DNA of 64,000 nt from CAIZQW01 sp942493055 (GCA_942493055.1 OW818680.1:434001-498000), one strand, 5' to 3'. Counted from the stretch's first letter, positions 17,669-26,758 are shown. Notes: generated by a model from the letters alone, not told the origin. Translations and numbers: made by a program.

Positions 17669-18252
17669 TTTAATTCAACCTGTATCTGCTTCGCCTCTGC
17701 TGCGCGAAGGGAAATCTCGGTTTCGTTCACTAAAAAACTAAGCGGGTCGCCTAGCGGTGCAATCTTCGACAGCCGGGCGGATGCCCCTTTAACAAGCCCA
17801 TACGCTGCCAAACGCCGCCCCAGCCCAACCGGTACACTGATCACAACACCCTCTTCTTCGGGCAGCAAACTATCCAGCGACTTGATATTCACAAATTGAC
17901 TCAGACGCTCAAGTGCCACATCATCCAATTCATGTTCAAGTTTGCAAGCCAGCGTATCCGCATGTTCCGCGGACAGCTTAAGGCACTGCGTCAAGAAGCA
18001 CTTCAGAGTCTGATGCTTCTTGATCACTTGCGTGGCGATCTGCGAGCCTTTACGCGTCAGTTCAACCGGATGATAGGATTCATATTGGACAAGCCCCTTC
18101 TCCGCAAGAGATTTAAGGGTTGCCGTGACGGATGGCTTCTTAACCCCGAGTTGGCGCGCAATGTCGCTCACATGCGCGTGGCCTTCTTTCTCAGCCAACT
18201 TCGCAATGATCTCAAGACAATCTTCTGTGCTGGTGGTGGTTAAAGAATTCAT
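17665..18252 (-). CDS. DtxR/MntR-family metal-dependent repressor with FeoA-like C-terminus
   Basis: 195 residues. N-terminal winged helix-turn-helix (H-V-S-D-I-A-R-Q-L-G-V-K-K-P-S-V-T-A-T-L), then the dimerisation and metal-binding segment with H-x-x-L...C-x-L-E-H-E-L-D-D (about 95-115), then a FeoA/SH3-like domain (about 140-195: V-P-V-G-L-G-R-R-L-A-A-Y-G-L ... I-S-L-R-A-A-E-A). It represses iron or manganese uptake genes when metal is bound; here the partner is feoB. I chose ATG 18252 over an upstream TTG at 18258. No Shine-Dalgarno precedes it, and the promoter position predicts a leaderless mRNA. Confidence 0.9.
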   Translation of the reverse strand: MNSLTTTSTEDCLEIIAKLAEKEGHAHVSDIARQLGVKKPSVTATLKSLAEKGLVQYESYHPVELTRKGSQIATQVIKKHQTLKCFLTQCLKLSAEHADTLACKLEHELDDVALERLSQFVNIKSLDSLLPEEEGVVISVPVGLGRRLAAYGLVKGASARLSKIAPLGDPLSFLVNETEISLRAAEAKQIQVELK

Positions 18253-18258
18253 GGTCAA

Positions 18259-18287
18259 ATGTTAGCATACACTAACTTGTTTGTCAA
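18259..18287 (-). promoter_or_regulatory. feo promoter with DtxR-like operator in the spacer
   Basis: On the minus strand: -35 TTGACA (18282-18287), 17-base spacer, -10 TAACAT (18259-18264). The interrupted palindrome GTTAG-N6-CTAAC (18261-18276) overlaps the spacer and -10 and resembles the DtxR/IdeR iron box core (GGTTAGSCTAACC). Repressor binding here would block RNA polymerase. The expected transcription start coincides with the ATG at 18252. Confidence 0.7.
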
Positions 18288-18370
18288 AGGTAAACTCTTC
18301 TTTTTGATTGCTGTCCGTGGGCCAATATGGTCAAATATGCAAATCAATTTTCATACTAAGGAATAAGATT

Positions 18371-19063
18371 ATGGCAGAACTCATTGTTGCGCTGGATGTC
18401 GCATCTACGTCAGAGGTTAAAAAGGTTATCGAACAGTTGGGCGATGCAGTGTCCTTTTATAAGATCGGACTCGAACTTTTCAGCGCAGAAGGACCGGATG
18501 TCGTGCGGGCTGTCAAAGCCTACAACAAAAAGGTCTTCCTCGATCTGAAACTCCATGACATCCCGCGCACGGTTGAACGCGCGGTCACCAGTGGCGCCGC
18601 CTTGGGTGTTGACCTGATGACCATCCACTCCGTGGGTGGACGCGCCATGATCCGCGCGGCCAAGGACGCAGCCTTAGCCTCAGGCGTCAACGCGCCTAAG
18701 ATTTTAGCGGTCACCGCGCTGACCAGCCTGGACCAGAGCGACCTTACAGATATCGGGGTCCTTCGCGAGATGAAAGATCAGGTCGAAGCTATGGGACAAC
18801 TCGCCTGCTCCAATGGCGCGGACGGCATCGTCTGCTCCCCGAAGGAAGTCGCTAATATGCGCCGTATCCTCGGCCCCTTAGCCCTGCTCGTGACCCCGGG
18901 CGTGCGTCCTGCTGGCGCAGCTATCGGCGACCAAAAGCGCGTCGCAACACCCGGACAAGCTGTCCGTGACGGCTCCACCCACTTGGTCGTGGGACGTCCA
19001 ATCCTTGAGGCTGCTGATCCGCGTGCCGCGGCTCTTGCCATTGTCGAGGAGATGAAATCATGA
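18371..19063 (+). CDS. pyrF: Orotidine 5'-phosphate decarboxylase
   Basis: 230 residues, the usual length. It decarboxylates OMP to UMP, the last step of pyrimidine synthesis. TIM-barrel signatures: I-V-A-L-D-V-A-S at the start, the catalytic D-L-K-L-H-D-I-P-R-T-V segment, V-T-P-G-V-R-P (phosphate loop) and H-L-V-V-G-R-P-I near the C-terminus. I chose ATG 18371, with AAGGAAT 7 bases upstream. It is divergent from the feo operon, and its stop overlaps the next start (ATGA). Confidence 0.97.
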   Translation: MAELIVALDVASTSEVKKVIEQLGDAVSFYKIGLELFSAEGPDVVRAVKAYNKKVFLDLKLHDIPRTVERAVTSGAALGVDLMTIHSVGGRAMIRAAKDAALASGVNAPKILAVTALTSLDQSDLTDIGVLREMKDQVEAMGQLACSNGADGIVCSPKEVANMRRILGPLALLVTPGVRPAGAAIGDQKRVATPGQAVRDGSTHLVVGRPILEAADPRAAALAIVEEMKS

Positions 19064-20166
19064 GATCTCTCCTCGTCGTTGCCGCACTGCTCGTTTCAGG
19101 AATCGTAGCAGCCGACTCCGCCAACACGCCGATTAAAATGGGCGATGTCGAGATGAAGTACACGCTCACTGTAAAAGGGAGCAAACCCAAGGAGGGCTTT
19201 CCGCTGTTCATAGCCCTGCATGGCGGCGGAGGCGCACCGAAAGCGGTCAATGACGGCCAATGGCAACAGATGGGATTCTATTATTTGCAAAGCGTGAAGA
19301 CCGGCGTCTATGTGGCCACACGCGGCATCCGCGACACCTGGAACACCCATTTCAATGATGAATCGTACCCCATGTACGACACCCTTATCCGGCACCTGAT
19401 AGCCGAGCATGACGTTGATCCCAACCACGTTTATCTGTTGGGCTATTCAGCAGGCGGCGATGGCGTCTACCAGATCACGCCCCGTATGGCAGACCGCTTC
19501 GCGGCAGTCAACATGTCCGCCGGACATCACAACGGAGTTTCGCTGATCAATGTGTGCAATGTCCCCTTTTCGATTCAGATGGGGGAGATGGACGCCGCCT
19601 ATAAGCGCAATGAAAGTGCCGTCGCATATAACAAGAATTTTGATGAACTGGCGAAAGCCTTCCCCGGCCACTATGTTCACGCTCTTTTCCTCCATGCCGG
19701 GAAACCTCACAACTTTCTCGACAATCATCCCAAAAGTGAATTGCAAACCGTTGTCATGGACGGACAGAAGGTCAAGAAGAATACGAACGCCATCGACTGG
19801 CTCTCTGCCTTCAAACGCGACCCCTACCCTGCTCTGGTGCGCTGGGATTTAGGGACGCGTTCACCGCTCAGAACGACAAAGGCCTTTTACTGGCTCGAGA
19901 CAGACGCCAAGGCTGGTCGCATCGAAGCGTCTCTGGATCGCACGTCACGTACCATCACCCTGACAACAGAAAACGTCACGGAGCCCGTCACGATTCTGCT
20001 TAACAAAAAGATGATCTCCTTTGATCAGCCAATCACCCTTGTCTGCAACGGGAAAAAACAGATTGTCAAACCAACGGTCTCCGCTGAAACACAAAAACGC
20101 ACCCTGGCCGACCGCGGCGATCCCTTCTATCAATTTGACATGGAGGTCAAACTCACACCACTATGA
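19060..20166 (+). CDS. Exported alpha/beta-hydrolase (esterase/PHB-depolymerase-like)
   Basis: 368 residues. Signal peptide 1-18 (L-L-V-V-A-A-L-L-V-S-G-I-V-A-A). Alpha/beta-hydrolase features: oxyanion loop A-L-H-G-G-G-G (52-58), nucleophile elbow G-Y-S-A-G-G (S130), and H-A-G-K-P-H-N-F supplying a probable catalytic His. The last ~100 residues form a separate beta-rich segment. The class cleaves carboxyl esters in the periplasm; the substrate is unknown, and a polysaccharide-linked ester would fit the genome's habits. It overlaps pyrF by 4 bases and the next gene by 4 bases, so translation is coupled. Confidence 0.75.
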   Translation: MRSLLVVAALLVSGIVAADSANTPIKMGDVEMKYTLTVKGSKPKEGFPLFIALHGGGGAPKAVNDGQWQQMGFYYLQSVKTGVYVATRGIRDTWNTHFNDESYPMYDTLIRHLIAEHDVDPNHVYLLGYSAGGDGVYQITPRMADRFAAVNMSAGHHNGVSLINVCNVPFSIQMGEMDAAYKRNESAVAYNKNFDELAKAFPGHYVHALFLHAGKPHNFLDNHPKSELQTVVMDGQKVKKNTNAIDWLSAFKRDPYPALVRWDLGTRSPLRTTKAFYWLETDAKAGRIEASLDRTSRTITLTTENVTEPVTILLNKKMISFDQPITLVCNGKKQIVKPTVSAETQKRTLADRGDPFYQFDMEVKLTPL

Positions 20167-21473
20167 ATACAACGTTATCGCGCCGCTCCTTACTGGGCAA
20201 GATGTTGGCTGCCGGCGTATCGCCGCTGGTCATTCCGTCCTGGCTTTTGGGCCAAAACGCGCCGTCCAAGCAAATCACCATCGCCATGATTGGGATCGGG
20301 CGTCAGGCCGTGTTCACGAATATGCCAGCCTTACTCGGCAATCCGGAGGTTCGCATTGTAGCCGTCTGTGACGTGGACCGCTGGCGCCTGGAGCACGGCA
20401 AGAAGCGGGTCGACGCAGCCTACAAGAATACGGACTGCAAAATGTTCGCCGATTGGCGCGAAGCGCTGGCCATGCCCGGCATCGACGCCATTGTCAATTC
20501 GACCAGCGATCAGTGGCATGTCCCCATCTCGCTTGCCGCCGTCAACAAAAAGCTTCACGTCTGCTGCGAAAAGCCGCTCACCCTCTCCCTGCGCGAAGGC
20601 CGCGTCCTTGCTGATGCCGCCAAGAAGATGGGTGTTGTCTTCCGGACTGACACGGAGTGCCGCAGTGACGCCTACATGATCCGCCTTGCGGAACTTGCCC
20701 GCAATGGCTATATCGGGAAAGTAAAGCATTTCGAAGTCGTCGTGCCCTCCGGGGACAAGCCAGGCGGCGACGCGACCCCTACCCCCGTGCCCGAGGGGCT
20801 GGACTATGAGATGTGGACCGGACCTGCCCCCATGCATCCTTACTGCCTTGACCGCGTACATCCTGTCAAGGCCTTCACACGGCCAGGCTGGATGCGATGC
20901 AGTCCGACCTCCGAAGGCATGATCACCAATTGGGGGACACACCTGCTCGATGTGGCCCAACTCGCCAACAACACCGAGCGCACAGGCCCGGTCTCGATCG
21001 AGGGCACCGGCACCTATCCGCCCCCGGGCAGCGGACTCTGGGATGTGCTGACCGCCTTCAAGGCGCACTTCAAATATGCCAACGGCGTGACGCTGAATTA
21101 TGTCATGGGGCCTTGGGCCTCGCTTCGGATTGAGGGCGATGAGGGCTGGATCCAAAGCGGCTGGCTCTCCAAGCAAAGCATGACCGCCAGCGACCCGCAG
21201 ATCTTGAAAACCAAATTCAAGTCATCGGACCTGCGCCTCCCGACGCGGACCGACAAAAAGGACTTCATCAACGCCATCAAGACCGGAGAGCCGGTCATGA
21301 TCGACGCGGAGATTGGCCATCGGACCTGCTCCATGGGCCAGCTTGCCCATATCGCGATCAAGCAAGGAACCCGCCTCACGTGGGATCCTGCGATTGAGCA
21401 ATTCGCCCAGGCAGACACCGCCAATGCCCTCCTGCTCCGCCCCTATCGCTCCCCTTGGAAGCTCCAACCCTAG
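20163..21473 (+). CDS. Tat-exported Gfo/Idh/MocA-family oxidoreductase
   Basis: 436 residues. A twin-arginine signal at the N-terminus (S-R-R-S-L-L-G-K-M-L-A-A-G) implies folded export, probably with bound NAD. Rossmann start I-A-M-I-G-I-G-R-Q-A, then D-A-I-V-N-S-T-S-D-Q-W-H and the family motif C-E-K-P-L-T-L. Exported members are abundant in PVC bacteria and include GH109-like glycosidases that use NAD as cofactor. Substrate unknown. The start overlaps the stop of the esterase gene (ATGA). Confidence 0.85.
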   Translation: MNTTLSRRSLLGKMLAAGVSPLVIPSWLLGQNAPSKQITIAMIGIGRQAVFTNMPALLGNPEVRIVAVCDVDRWRLEHGKKRVDAAYKNTDCKMFADWREALAMPGIDAIVNSTSDQWHVPISLAAVNKKLHVCCEKPLTLSLREGRVLADAAKKMGVVFRTDTECRSDAYMIRLAELARNGYIGKVKHFEVVVPSGDKPGGDATPTPVPEGLDYEMWTGPAPMHPYCLDRVHPVKAFTRPGWMRCSPTSEGMITNWGTHLLDVAQLANNTERTGPVSIEGTGTYPPPGSGLWDVLTAFKAHFKYANGVTLNYVMGPWASLRIEGDEGWIQSGWLSKQSMTASDPQILKTKFKSSDLRLPTRTDKKDFINAIKTGEPVMIDAEIGHRTCSMGQLAHIAIKQGTRLTWDPAIEQFAQADTANALLLRPYRSPWKLQP

Positions 21474-21500
21474 CCATGGGTATTATCAACTCAATGATTC

Positions 21501-21564
21501 GGCTTTTCTTTTACCCCCATTTATGGTAAAAGTAGCCCCTTCATGGTGCAATAGGTGGTTGCAC
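21501..21564 (+). promoter_or_regulatory. Two hairpins in the smc leader
   Basis: First hairpin 21501-21537: GGCT ... CTTTTACC, a 9-base loop, GGTAAAAG ... AGCC. Second hairpin 21546-21564: GTGCAA, a 7-base loop, TTGCAC, ending 4 bases before the AGGGA Shine-Dalgarno of smc. The first may be a weak terminator for the preceding operon or an operator; the second may affect smc translation. Function not shown. Confidence 0.4.
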
Positions 21565-21581
21565 GCGACAGGGATTTTTAC

Positions 21582-24500
21582 GTGTACCTTAAACAGATTG
21601 AAATAACCGGATTTAAAAGCTTCGCGGATAGGACTCGCCTGCAATTCGAGCCCGGCATGATTTCGATTGTCGGACCGAACGGCTGCGGCAAAAGCAATGT
21701 GTCAGATGCGATACGCTGGGTGCTGGGTGAACAGCGCCCAACCGCTTTGCGTTGTGCAAAGATGCCGGATGTCATCTTTAACGGCACCGATACCCGCAAA
21801 CAGCTTGCCATGGCCGAAGTCTCCATTACCTTTAGTGACTGCGAAGGCATCCTTGAGACTGATTTCAATGAGGTCACCATCACCCGCCGCGTCTTCCGTT
21901 CAGGCGAAGGACACTATTTCATCAACAAGAACCCTGCCCGACTCCGTGACATCCACCGCCTGTTCATGGGCACAGGCATCGGCACGACCTCCTACTCGGT
22001 CATGGCGCAGGGGCAGATCGACGCGATTCTCTCGTCAAAGCCGGAAGACCGCCGCGCCGTGTTCGAGGAAGCCGCAGGCATTACCAAGTTTAAGGCCGAC
22101 CGTAAGGAAGCCCTCCGGAAGATTGAACAGACCGACGCGAACTTGCTCCGCCTGGCCGATGTCATTCGCGAAGTGAAGCGCCAGATCGGAACACTCCAGC
22201 GCCAAGCAGGCAAGGCACAAAAGTACAAAGAGTTGCGCGACGAGTTGCGCGGACTTGATATTTTCCTGACCCGCCGGCGCTTAGGCGCATTAGATGTGCG
22301 CGTCCGCGAATTAGAGACCTCCATTCATGACCTCTCTGATTTGCTCGTGGAGCACCAGACAAATGTCGCTGAGGCGGAACTCGAATCCGCCAGCATCCAC
22401 AGCCTCATCCATGAAATTGAAGAGCGCATTGCCGTTTTGACCGAGCAGGCGACCCAGGCCGACAACCGCTATGTGCGCGCCCAGGAGGTGATCAAAGTCA
22501 ACCTCCAGCGCATGGAAGAGTATCGCGCATGGTCAGAGCGGGACAACCGCGAAATATCCGACACCCAGACGCAAATCGAGCAGATCCACCTGCAACTGGA
22601 GTCACTCGCCCAGAAGCGCGAACTCATGCAGCAGGCTGCGGAAGTCGGGAAGCTGAAACTCGAAGAGACCCAGTCGCGCTTTGATGCGCACAAGACGCAA
22701 ATCGACCAGACGCGCTGGCAGTTGCAACAGAATCGCCAGAAAACGCTCGAATGCGAACGGCGCTCATCCCAGATCCAGCAAACCCTTTCAGACATGGAGA
22801 TGCGTCAGCGCGAACTCCTGATGAAGCGCGACCGCCTCTCCTCGGAATATCGCCAGCTCGAAGAGAATCTCTCCCGCGTGGAAGGTGTCTGCGCAGAGGT
22901 CAATGGACGTCTCGCCACCTATCGCGATGCTGTTGAGCGCGTGAAAGACCGTTTCGAAACACTCGACGAGGAACGCAGTGAAACAACAGCGGAGTTGCGT
23001 ACCCTTCAGGAGCAAACCTCGCGCATCCAATCCGAAGTTGCTGCAAAGCGCGCGCAGGTCGAGTTGCTGAACGACCGCCGTGAATCCTCGGAAGATTATG
23101 CCGCAGGCTCCAAGCTGATTCTCGACCCGTCCAACCCGCTAGCCCTCGATACGCAAACCATTCTGGGCACGCTTGCAGACAAATTCAATGCCACGCAGGA
23201 TATGCGCCTCGCACTCGAAGCCGCGCTCCGCGCCTGGCTGGATGCGGTCGTCGTCCGTGACGCGGATGCTGCACGTGCGGTCGTCGCACTCCTGCTTGCA
23301 AAAGGGAGCAGCGCGGCTGCGAAGCTGATCATTGCTAACGAAGAAGCGCATGCGGCTCATGCAGCGCCTGCCATGCCTGTGTCTGCCGGCTTATCCCCTC
23401 TCTTAAAGCACATCACCGTTGCCGATGATTTTGAAGCCGCAGCGCAGCGCATGCTGGGCAGAGTCCTTCTGGCCGAGAGCCTTGCGGATGTCCCCAACCC
23501 CCTGCCCTGCGGTATCAGCGTCGTGACGCGCAATGGCGCCATCTTCCATGCGGACGGCACGGTTGAAGTCTGGATGCCCGACAGCCAAGTCTCCAGCCCC
23601 CTTGCCCGTCACATCCTCGTGGCTGATACGCAAGAACAACTCACGGCGCTTGAAGAGGTGCTCGCCAAGAACCGCGCGCGCCTCGAATCCTTAAGCACGC
23701 GTGCAAACGAACTGACCACCCTTTTAAACCAGACCCGCCAGGAACTCGACGAGAATCGCCGTAAAGCCGCTCAGACGGAAGGTGAATTCCAGACCATCAG
23801 CCGCGATGCCGAGCGCGCACGCACGCGCCTCCAGCAAGTCTCCGCCGAACGTGATTCGCTGACGAACCAAACCTCCGGAGACGAAGCAACCAGCGAGCAG
23901 CTGTCGGCTGAACTGAAAGAGGTCACTGCCGTGCGCAATCAACTCATCGAAGAGACAGCGGACCAGTCCGGCCGTCTGCATGAGTTGGAGATCACGTACG
24001 GAGACATCTCGCAACAGTTGACCGAATGCCGCATCCAGATGTCGAGCATCACGCAGCAACTCGAACACACAGGCGCCCAGGCCGATGCCTGCCAGACCCG
24101 TATTGACGAACTTGACCGCACCATCCAGGGCCGCGCGCGGGGTGTGATGTCCTACGACGAAAGCATTGCGCGCCTGGACAAGGAGAACGAGACGCTCGAA
24201 ACCAATCTTGAACCGATGAAGCTGGAAGCTGAGGCCCTCCATCAGAAGATCGAGGCAACGCGCCGCGAACGTGCCGGACACCAGCGCAATCTGGAAAAGA
24301 ATGAAGCGATCCTCTCTGAGCGTCGCCGCGCCCTTGACACCCTTCGCGACAACAAGAACAAGGCTGAGGTCGACATCGCGGAATCGCGCATGAAGCGCCA
24401 GAACCAGCTCGATCATATTTACAATGAGTATGGTCTTTCTCTTGACGAACTGATTGCGCAACCGGATCCCACATGGAAGGGCGAACAGCCCCCTGTCCCG

Positions 24501-25295
24501 GCGATCGAAGCGCGCGCAGCAGAACTCACCTCCGAAATTCAGGCGCTCGGCCCTGTGAACCTCGTGGCCATCGAGGAGTACAAGGAGCTGGAAGAGCGTT
24601 ACACCTTCCTTCGCGCACAGGAAGACGATCTCCTGAAATCGAAAGAGCAGATCATTCAGCTCATCGGCATGATCAACAGCAAGTCGAGCGAACTCTTCCA
24701 GGCGACCTTTGCGCAGGCGAATGCAAATTTTGAAAGCATGTTCACCAAGCTCTTCAATGGCGGTCAGGCTAAACTCGTGCTCCTGGAGAATACCGAGGAC
24801 CCCCTGGAATGCGGCATCGAGATTATCGCGCGGCCTCCCGGCAAACGCCCGCAGTCCGTCACCCTGCTCTCCGGTGGCGAGCGTACCATGACGGCCGTCA
24901 GCCTGCTCTTCGCCATCTTCATGATCAAGCCCTCCCCCTTCTGTATGCTCGACGAACTGGACGCCGCGCTCGATGACAGCAACATCGGCCGCTTTGTGCT
25001 GGCCCTGAAGGAATTTTTGGTGCACTCGCAATTTTTGATCATCACACACAACCAGCATACCATTGCCGGCTCAGACATCGTCTATGGCGTCACCCAGCAG
25101 GAGAAGGGCATCTCGAAGATCGTCTCCATGCGGTTGCGCGAAATTGGAACCAAAGAACTTGCCCTTGGCTCGCCTCCGGAAGCGATTCCGACCGTTGAGG
25201 TAGAAGCCGAGGAAAAACCGAAAAAGACCCGTAAAAAGAAGATACAAGAACAACAGGAAGAACCTGTAGAACAACCAGAGGAGGAAGAGACATGA
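21582..25295 (+). CDS. smc: Chromosome partition protein SMC
   Basis: 1237 residues. N-terminal Walker A G-P-N-G-C-G-K-S (31-38), two long coiled coils around a hinge (about 500-660: G-T-L-A-D-K-F ... A-V-V-V-R-D ... L-A-E-S-L), then signature L-S-G-G-E-R-T-M-T-A-V and Walker B F-C-M-L-D-E-L-D-A-A-L-D. It organises and segregates the chromosome with ScpA/ScpB, whose genes are not in this window. The start is probably GTG 21582 (M-Y-L-K-Q-I-E-I-T-G-F-K-S-F), matching the family N-terminus and following AGGGA; a GTG at 21555 is also in frame. A Lys/Glu-rich tail (about 45 residues) extends past the usual end. The stop overlaps the next gene. Confidence 0.97.
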   Translation: MYLKQIEITGFKSFADRTRLQFEPGMISIVGPNGCGKSNVSDAIRWVLGEQRPTALRCAKMPDVIFNGTDTRKQLAMAEVSITFSDCEGILETDFNEVTITRRVFRSGEGHYFINKNPARLRDIHRLFMGTGIGTTSYSVMAQGQIDAILSSKPEDRRAVFEEAAGITKFKADRKEALRKIEQTDANLLRLADVIREVKRQIGTLQRQAGKAQKYKELRDELRGLDIFLTRRRLGALDVRVRELETSIHDLSDLLVEHQTNVAEAELESASIHSLIHEIEERIAVLTEQATQADNRYVRAQEVIKVNLQRMEEYRAWSERDNREISDTQTQIEQIHLQLESLAQKRELMQQAAEVGKLKLEETQSRFDAHKTQIDQTRWQLQQNRQKTLECERRSSQIQQTLSDMEMRQRELLMKRDRLSSEYRQLEENLSRVEGVCAEVNGRLATYRDAVERVKDRFETLDEERSETTAELRTLQEQTSRIQSEVAAKRAQVELLNDRRESSEDYAAGSKLILDPSNPLALDTQTILGTLADKFNATQDMRLALEAALRAWLDAVVVRDADAARAVVALLLAKGSSAAAKLIIANEEAHAAHAAPAMPVSAGLSPLLKHITVADDFEAAAQRMLGRVLLAESLADVPNPLPCGISVVTRNGAIFHADGTVEVWMPDSQVSSPLARHILVADTQEQLTALEEVLAKNRARLESLSTRANELTTLLNQTRQELDENRRKAAQTEGEFQTISRDAERARTRLQQVSAERDSLTNQTSGDEATSEQLSAELKEVTAVRNQLIEETADQSGRLHELEITYGDISQQLTECRIQMSSITQQLEHTGAQADACQTRIDELDRTIQGRARGVMSYDESIARLDKENETLETNLEPMKLEAEALHQKIEATRRERAGHQRNLEKNEAILSERRRALDTLRDNKNKAEVDIAESRMKRQNQLDHIYNEYGLSLDELIAQPDPTWKGEQPPVPAIEARAAELTSEIQALGPVNLVAIEEYKELEERYTFLRAQEDDLLKSKEQIIQLIGMINSKSSELFQATFAQANANFESMFTKLFNGGQAKLVLLENTEDPLECGIEIIARPPGKRPQSVTLLSGGERTMTAVSLLFAIFMIKPSPFCMLDELDAALDDSNIGRFVLALKEFLVHSQFLIITHNQHTIAGSDIVYGVTQQEKGISKIVSMRLREIGTKELALGSPPEAIPTVEVEAEEKPKKTRKKKIQEQQEEPVEQPEEEET

Positions 25296-26068
25296 ACACG
25301 TTATTCGCCATTGCAGCCACAGTCAGTGCATCTATGATGCTCACCGCATGCGCAGCGACCCCGGAACAAACTCCGAAAAAGCCACGCACCATTGTCGTCT
25401 GGTCAGAAGGCACGGCACCGAAAAACATCTATCCCAACGATATTAATACGGCCATTGTCGAGGGGCTCAAGGCAGACAAGCGTTTTGAAAAGGACACCAT
25501 CATCGCCGCCTCGCTCAGCGATCCGGATCAGGGTATCAGCGACGAGTTGCTCGCCAAGACGGATGTGCTCCTTTGGTGGGGACACAAGAAGCATGCGCAA
25601 GTCTCAGATGCCTTGCCTCCAAAAATCAAACAGCGCTGGATGGATGGCAAGATGGGCTTCATCGGCTTGCACTCCGCACACTTTGCAAAGCCCAACAAGT
25701 TGCTGATGGGAACAGCCTGTTCCTTTAGCCTCTACAAGGCAGACACGACGACAACCAAGGTCACGGTCACCGACAAGAAGCATCCGATCGCGGAAGGCGT
25801 GGCTGAAACTTTCACAGTTGAAAACGGCGAACGCTATGGCGACCCCTACATTGTACCCGAGGGTTACACATGCATGTTCGAAGGGCTCTCAACAGTCAAG
25901 GATGGCAAGACGGACAATGCTAAGTTAGGTTTTGCATGGGAGAGCGTCAATGGCTCCAAGAGCCGCTTCTTCTACTTCCAACTCGGACATGAGACCAATC
26001 CGATCTACTTCGACACGAACATCCGCAAGATCATCGGAAACGCAACCCTCTGGGTCATGCCGAAGTAA
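25292..26068 (+). CDS. ThuA-like lipoprotein
   Basis: 258 residues. Lipoprotein signal with lipobox L-T-A-C (C20). The rest fits the ThuA/trehalose-utilisation fold (class I glutamine-amidotransferase-like): I-V-V-W-S-E-G near the start, D-V-L-L-W-W-G-H-K-K-H, G-F-I-G-L-H-S-A-H, H-P-I-A-E-G-V, and F-Y-F-Q-L-G-H-E at the end. ThuA-like proteins are common in PVC genomes next to Gfo/Idh/MocA oxidoreductases and are thought to act in sugar metabolism; the reaction is unknown. It overlaps the smc stop by 4 bases (ATGA), so it is coupled to smc despite no obvious functional link. Confidence 0.8.
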   Translation: MNTLFAIAATVSASMMLTACAATPEQTPKKPRTIVVWSEGTAPKNIYPNDINTAIVEGLKADKRFEKDTIIAASLSDPDQGISDELLAKTDVLLWWGHKKHAQVSDALPPKIKQRWMDGKMGFIGLHSAHFAKPNKLLMGTACSFSLYKADTTTTKVTVTDKKHPIAEGVAETFTVENGERYGDPYIVPEGYTCMFEGLSTVKDGKTDNAKLGFAWESVNGSKSRFFYFQLGHETNPIYFDTNIRKIIGNATLWVMPK

Positions 26069-26190
26069 ATACAAAAACTTTAGCGTTAAGAGTTTGGCGT
26101 TGAGCGTTAAGAGTTTCCTCCTCCGCGAATACGGCTACGGTGGACAGGCAAAACTCTCAATTCTCAACGTTTAACTTTTAACTCTCAACT
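26069..26190. repeat. Inverted-repeat intergenic element between convergent genes
   Basis: An exact 13-base direct repeat, GCGTTAAGAGTTT, occurs at 26083 and 26104. A complementary arm of TTAAC/CTCTCAA motifs lies at about 26150-26193, giving an imperfect long inverted repeat. The apex contains GCTACGGTGGACAGG (26134-26148), which recurs with one change at 29023-29037. It sits between the convergent ThuA-like and dinD genes and could act as a two-way terminator; it looks like a dispersed repeat. Confidence 0.55.
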
Positions 26191-26562
26191 TTAGAAGTTA
26201 ATACTTTCGATTACTCCCACTCGTCGCGTCTCTAGCGGCATCCTGCAAACAAGTGGATCGCCATTCTGGGCAATCAGGTAACATGCGTACCGCGTAAGCA
26301 TGACATCATCAATGCCTCTCTGGCTTCCAGAGCCGAGTTCAACCATTTTGTTGACGTCAACAAAATGGTCGCGCACGGAATGACCTGACACCTCACAGGC
26401 TGTTTTTGCCTTTAAAATGGCGGATTGGTTGAAGTTTCTCCATTCCGCATAACCGAGCAGTTCTTGCAGATCACGAGCGAGCCAATATTCCACGCCACCT
26501 TCGGTCCGCTGGGCGTGGGCTTCGAAGGTGGATGTTAGCGTTTGTACAAGTTCTGTATTCAT
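26191..26562 (-). pseudogene. dinD: Truncated dinD (DNA-damage-inducible protein D)
   Basis: 123 codons. Residues 1-103 closely follow DinD (E-Y-W-L-A-R-D-L-Q-E-L-L-G-Y, W-R-N-F-N-Q-S-A-I, H-F-V-D-V-N-K-M-V-E-L-G-S-G-S-Q-R, L-T-R-Y-A-C-Y-L-I-A-Q-N-G-D-P). Full-length DinD is roughly 270-290 residues; here the match stops after N-G-D-P and is replaced by 20 unrelated residues that read through repeat-like DNA. The start is intact with GAGGAGAT upstream, so a short N-terminal protein may still be made. It probably decayed by deletion or repeat insertion. Confidence 0.75.
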
Positions 26563-26758
26563 CTTTCGAGCATCTCCTCTACGTTTTACTTAGTGTCAAC
26601 GACCTTGTTATAATGTTTTAAAATATAGACTAAACTTACCCAAACGGCAAGGCAATTTCCTAGCACATTTTCCAGCCATTAAGCTTTGTGATATATGACC
26701 TCACAGGTAAACAATTGGCAGCATTATGCAGCAAGAGGATGACATGCGCTGCACGCAT

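Noticed and set aside
20331..21176. Long open frame (281 codons) on the minus strand
   Set aside because: It is antisense to the well-supported Gfo/Idh/MocA gene, has no Shine-Dalgarno and no family resemblance; it reflects third-position GC bias.
23724..25058. Open frame of 444 codons antisense to smc
   Set aside because: The plus strand clearly encodes SMC with all motifs; the antisense frame is a by-product of its codon use.
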